Virus record (IMG/VR): IMGVR_UViG_3300024308_000189
Coordinates: 1 to 23,650 of that record
DNA from: a virus
DNA length: 23,650 bases
Reading direction: 5' to 3' (one strand)
Positions 20,480 through 23,650 of this stretch are shown in pieces. Numbering within the stretch: the stretch's first letter is position 1; each line of letters begins with the position of its first letter. The translations under genes were made by a program, and so were the position numbers. The notes beneath the pieces are model-generated. The model did not search any database, was not told the origin of the DNA, and worked only from the letters and a program-made list of their open reading frames with translations.

Positions 20480-20811
20480 GCGAGGTCGACTTCCTTCGCG
20501 ATCTGGATGGCACCTTGCACGCCGCCTTTGCGCTGGCAGGCATGGCGTCGCAAGGTCGGTACACGGCCAAGGATGGTCCGACCACCGAGGGTGTGCGTGC
20601 CTATGTGGAGCGCGACGTTGAGACCATCGGTGAACTGCGTCAGTTCAGGTCAGGCCGTGTGGAGATCGCGTACCTGCGTTCGGACGTAGCGCCTGACCAA
20701 GGCGATCGCTTCGAGGTGGTTTCGAGCGCGTTCGGTACTGAGGTCTTCGTCAACAGTAAGAAGATCAGCGATGACGGCTCGCAGAGCCGCTGGCTGGTGA
20801 CCCGTGGCTGA
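20476..20811 (+). CDS. Head-tail joining/completion protein
   Basis: The product has 111 residues from GTG 20476, which overlaps the Rz stop and follows GGGAGG. The protein is beta-rich (QFRSGRVEIAYLRSDVAPDQGDRFEVV, then ISDDGSQSRWLVTRG). This fits the lambda gpFII-like or head-closure group found after head genes, with a dedicated position before the tail terminator. The exact family is uncertain. Confidence 0.6.
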   Translation: MSEVDFLRDLDGTLHAAFALAGMASQGRYTAKDGPTTEGVRAYVERDVETIGELRQFRSGRVEIAYLRSDVAPDQGDRFEVVSSAFGTEVFVNSKKISDDGSQSRWLVTRG

Positions 20812-21286
20812 CCTGGCAGAGCCGCTGTCGTGGCAGCTGGTGGAGTTCCTGGCTGCTCGCGTCCGCCTGATCTCGCGCAGCAGTGGCTTCCGCACCGACA
20901 TCGGTGCGGGCGCCGTAATCATCGATGAAACCGAGATCAGCGAGGACAGCACCGAGCCAGCAACGATCATCTCTGTCCGCCAGCTTTCGCGCAGTGGTGG
21001 CGGTGTGGCCCAGTCCAGTTCCGATGCGGCCATCACCATCGAGTTCGAAGTTCCGCGTGGCAGCGATGAGGCGAATCCTAGGCTGCTCGTTCATCGCGCG
21101 CGCCATGACCTGATCCGCGCCCTGACGTTCAAAGAGAAGTCGCTGCCGCTGGGGGTGACCAGTTTCGAGCTGCTCGAAACCCAGCTGGCGACCCTGGAGG
21201 ACGATGCCGGGCATACCGCCGTAGTCGCTCAGATCACCGCGCGGGCTGGTCTGACCGAGACCTTTGAGCCCGTGTCCAACCCGTAA
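20804..21286 (+). CDS. Tail terminator/minor tail protein
   Basis: The product has 160 residues from GTG 20804, overlapping the previous gene by eight bases. It shows an N-terminal helix (WQLVEFLAARVRLIS), mixed strands (TIISVRQLSRSGG, AAITIEFEVPRG), a helix ARHDLIRAL and a C-terminal strand AQITARAGLTET. This is the usual composition of gpU-like tail terminator proteins, which sit just before the tail tube gene. The call rests on position and fold pattern. Confidence 0.6.
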   Translation: MADLAEPLSWQLVEFLAARVRLISRSSGFRTDIGAGAVIIDETEISEDSTEPATIISVRQLSRSGGGVAQSSSDAAITIEFEVPRGSDEANPRLLVHRARHDLIRALTFKEKSLPLGVTSFELLETQLATLEDDAGHTAVVAQITARAGLTETFEPVSNP

Positions 21287-21299
21287 AGGAACCAGAACC

Positions 21300-22100
21300 A
21301 TGGCACAGCCAAAAGTCCGCAAATTCGCAGGTGACCTGCGCTTCTGGGAGCACGGCTCCGAGGGCGTTCGCGTCCCCGTCATCCCCGAGCCCGCCGACAA
21401 GTTCGGCAATCAGCCCCTGGAGCAGTCCTCGTTGACCTTCAGCTACGAAGCCGGCGATTCGGTGGAGATCAAGAGCAAGCGACGTGATGCTCGCTATCAG
21501 CAGATCATCCACAAGGACTCGAATCCGGGCGTCACCAACGTCTCGATCACCGCGCTGGAAGTGCCGCCGGCCTTCTTGGCTCGCATGCTGTATGGCACCC
21601 TGGTCAACACCACCGTGGCCGCCGGCTCGGCAAACGCTGTGTCGGTCACTGTTGGCAGCGTGGATACCCCCGTCAAGCTGCCGCACAACTTCATCGAAGC
21701 AACGCCGGCCCCGGTGTTCAAGAAGGGCGAAGTGGACCTGGTGAAGGGCACCGACTATGACCTCGAGCCCCGTCATGGTTTGCTGATCCCCAAGAAGGGT
21801 GGCGCGCTGCAGGCCGGCGATGTTGTGGCTGCCGACTACAGCTTCGATGCCTATCTGGAAACCGCGATCAGCGGCGGCACAACCCCGAGCAAGTCGTTCC
21901 AGGTCTTGGGCGATATGCAGGACCGCATCAGTGGCGACGAAGGGCTGCTGACGATCCCCAGTGTCGACCTGACCGTCGATGGCGACGTTGACTGGTTCAG
22001 CGATGAGCCGATTCAGGTGACCTTGACTGGCCCGGTCATCTTCCAGGCCGGCGAAACCGATCTCTACACCTTCAAGATCGCCGCGCAGTCGGCGGGCTGA
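21300..22100 (+). CDS. Major tail tube protein
   Basis: The product has 266 residues from ATG 21300, with AAAGGA nine bases ahead; the in-frame upstream codons overlap the previous gene. Beta-strand-rich sequence with VEIKSKRRDARYQQIIHKDSNPGVTNVSITALEV and DVVAADYSFDAYLETAIS is typical of siphovirus tube subunits that stack as hexamers around the tape measure. The C-terminal part (LTVDGDVDWFSDEPIQVTLTGPVIF) may be an additional domain. A hairpin follows at 22123-22149. Confidence 0.8.
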   Translation: MAQPKVRKFAGDLRFWEHGSEGVRVPVIPEPADKFGNQPLEQSSLTFSYEAGDSVEIKSKRRDARYQQIIHKDSNPGVTNVSITALEVPPAFLARMLYGTLVNTTVAAGSANAVSVTVGSVDTPVKLPHNFIEATPAPVFKKGEVDLVKGTDYDLEPRHGLLIPKKGGALQAGDVVAADYSFDAYLETAISGGTTPSKSFQVLGDMQDRISGDEGLLTIPSVDLTVDGDVDWFSDEPIQVTLTGPVIFQAGETDLYTFKIAAQSAG

Positions 22101-22122
22101 GCATACCGGTGACTTCGGCTAG

Positions 22123-22149
22123 GGGAGGGTGCCTGGAAGGCGCCCTCCC
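22123..22149 (+). terminator. Hairpin after the tail tube gene (attenuator-like)
   Basis: GGGAGGGTGCC and GGCGCCCTCCC pair over 11 bases with one G-U and a five-base loop (TGGAA), followed by GGTTTG. It may reduce transcription after the highly expressed tube gene. The T-tract is too short for a confident full terminator. Confidence 0.45.
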
Positions 22150-22171
22150 GGTTTGAAACAGGAAGGGCACT

Positions 22172-22822
22172 GTGGCATCCAATCGCAACAACAACCTGCT
22201 CAAGTACTACGTCAGCGGCCGGCGGGCAAAAGGCTTCCATGGCCTGACCGACCTGGCCGGCGAGGTGCTGAATCGGTACGACATGTCGGTGCAGCGGGCG
22301 TTCGTTGGTCTGCAGCGCCGGGCCGGGCCGGCTACTGCGCAGGAGGTCCGTGCCTCTTACAACATCCGCGCCTCTGCGCTGCGCGGGAAGTATCGCGTGG
22401 AGACGGGCGAGCGCGGCTATAGCACCGGCAAACGTGGGAGGGATGACTTCCTTTCGATCTGGGCCAGCACGCGGCAGATCTCGCTGATCGAGTTCGGTGG
22501 TCGCTGGGCCGGTCGCAAATCCCGAGGTGCCACGGCCGGCATTGGCGTGGGCGAGTCGAAGACCTACGACGGTGCCTTCATCGCCACGATCAAGGGTCGC
22601 AGGGCCATTCGGGTACGCAGCTGGGATCGCGCGCAGCAGAAGCGCCACGGTCGCGGCCCGGTCCGCATCCTGCGTGGGCCAAGCCCGTTCGAGATGCTCT
22701 CGGGTGCTGATGGCAACAGCCGCGCCCTGGAGGCCCGTCGCCGGCTGATCGAACGCTTCCACACCACCTACCTGACTGAACTGCGCCGCCAGTGGCGCGT
22801 CAACGGAAGCTCCAATGGCTGA
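22172..22822 (+). CDS. Minor tail protein (gpZ-like)
   Basis: The product has 216 residues from GTG 22172 after CAGGAAGGG. The protein is strongly basic. LTDLAGEVLNRYDMSVQRAFVGLQRRAGPATAQEVRASYNI and SRALEARRRLIERF look helical, and the IEFGGRW segment recalls the prophage minor tail Z/gpG group. It overlaps the tape measure start by eight bases. A gpZ-like role is tentative. Confidence 0.5.
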   Translation: MASNRNNNLLKYYVSGRRAKGFHGLTDLAGEVLNRYDMSVQRAFVGLQRRAGPATAQEVRASYNIRASALRGKYRVETGERGYSTGKRGRDDFLSIWASTRQISLIEFGGRWAGRKSRGATAGIGVGESKTYDGAFIATIKGRRAIRVRSWDRAQQKRHGRGPVRILRGPSPFEMLSGADGNSRALEARRRLIERFHTTYLTELRRQWRVNGSSNG

Positions 22823-23650
22823 TCGGCTGGAAGAAGCAATTCGGGTCGTCATCGAAACGCAGGGCCGCGAGGGCGTGGATGAACTGCGCGCGGCGTTTGA
22901 CGATCTGGGGGATGTCTCGGTCGAGACCGCTGGCAAGGCGACGAAGCTGCTCGACTCGCTCACTGGGCTGAACGAGGCGGCTGCGAAAGCGGATGCCTTC
23001 GACGGCATGCTGGCCGATCTCGCGGAGCTGGAAAAGCAGTTTGATGACAATCAGAAGGCCGCGCTGGCGCTCAGCCTCGGCATCGGGGAGATGGAGAAGC
23101 CCTCACGCGAGGTGCTGGCTGCCCAGCGCGATCTACGTAAGGAAGGCGAGCGCCTGAAAAAGGCGCTCAACGAGCAATGGGACGCCGTAGGCAAAGCCGA
23201 CGACGAACTTTCTTCGCTCGGCGTCAACACCGCGAACCTGGCCGATCACCAGCAGCGCCTGCGTATCGAGGCGACCCGCAGCGCGGCAGCGCTCACTGAG
23301 CAGGCCCGGGCCGCTGCGGCAGAGGCCGAGGCGGGGCGTCGGCGCAAGCAGCAGATCGAGGATGGCGAGGCTGCTTTCCGGAAGCAGGCTACTACCAGCA
23401 AGGCGGCCGCGAAGTCGTTGGCTGAGTACAGGGAGCGCGCCGCTGATGCCGCCGCCGGCAGCGGCGACCTGGCAAACGCCACGGAGAGCACGGTCAGCTG
23501 GTTCGGCAAGCTCAAGGCGGTTGCCGCTGGTGCGATCGCGTTCGTCGGCCTGAACCGAGTGGTTGATGGCATCAAGGCCATCGTGAAGGAGGGCAGCGAC
23601 GCTGAGCAGGAACTGGCTCAGCTGGAAGCGGCTTTGCACGCCACGGGGCA
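22815..23650 (+). CDS. Tape measure protein, N-terminal part (truncated by window)
   Basis: The frame is open from ATG 22815 to the window end, 278 codons. Long Ala/Glu/Lys helices (EELEKQF-type, RDLRKEGERLKKALNEQ, AEAEAGRRRKQQIEDGEAAFRKQ) lead to a hydrophobic segment around VSWFGKLKAVAAGAIAFVGLNRVVDGI (about 232-258). This is the typical opening of siphovirus tape measures, including the motif AYSELGVNT-like DELSSLGVNTANL. The protein sets tail length and forms a channel during DNA entry. Its 3' end lies outside the window. Confidence 0.85.
   Translation, partial: MADRLEEAIRVVIETQGREGVDELRAAFDDLGDVSVETAGKATKLLDSLTGLNEAAAKADAFDGMLADLAELEKQFDDNQKAALALSLGIGEMEKPSREVLAAQRDLRKEGERLKKALNEQWDAVGKADDELSSLGVNTANLADHQQRLRIEATRSAAALTEQARAAAAEAEAGRRRKQQIEDGEAAFRKQATTSKAAAKSLAEYRERAADAAAGSGDLANATESTVSWFGKLKAVAAGAIAFVGLNRVVDGIKAIVKEGSDAEQELAQLEAALHATG

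Noticed and set aside
1-23650. tRNA genes, integrase, attachment sites and insertion sequences
   Set aside because: I looked for them and saw none; the integrase and attachment site probably lie left of the window.

Overview
The window is part of a temperate phage genome (prophage) with high GC content. Protein style and GC bias suggest a Xanthomonadaceae host such as Stenotrophomonas or Xanthomonas; this is inference, because no host gene is visible. The gene set is siphovirus-like: a GpA-type large terminase, a lambda-type portal, a ClpP protease/capsid fusion, a tail tube and a tape measure.

Layout. (1) 1-2350, minus strand: a diversity-generating retroelement (DGR). It has a reverse transcriptase (RT) whose 3' part leaves the window at base 1, a template repeat (TR), an avd accessory gene, and two different target genes that each end in a variable repeat (VR). 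(2) 2390-5904, minus strand: a tight operon of small phage genes, many joined by 4-base ATGA overlaps, running without a break into the DGR. (3) 5905-8995: the control region. It has a leftward promoter, a CI-like repressor, a divergent YdaS/Cro-like gene, a CII-family gene, and five copies of a 12-base operator shared by the leftward and rightward promoters. (4) 8996-11410: a primase-helicase. (5) 11411-11752: a non-coding stretch with direct and inverted GTGCGGG arrays, a candidate origin or cos region. (6) 11753-23650: late genes in the order terS, terL, Mor-like regulator, gpW-like (DUF6148), portal, protease/capsid fusion, DUF2190 decoration protein, a lysis block (muralytic-type protein, membrane protein, Rz with embedded Rz1), head-tail connectors, tail tube, minor tail protein and a truncated tape measure.

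The most striking system is the DGR. TR and the two VRs align over about 110 bases. All 15 (VR1) and 12 (VR2) differences inside the repeat lie at template adenines, and all ten AAC codons of the TR are changed in both targets. The TR is itself an open frame continuous with the RT: an ATG overlapping the avd stop codon reads through the TR into the RT domain. So the mutagenic template appears to be translated as an N-terminal extension of the RT. The DGR is the distal end of a leftward operon whose promoter carries the same operators as the repressor/cro region. This predicts that diversification is tied to the lysis-lysogeny switch, and it puts the diversified proteins in an early-type operon and not among the tail genes.
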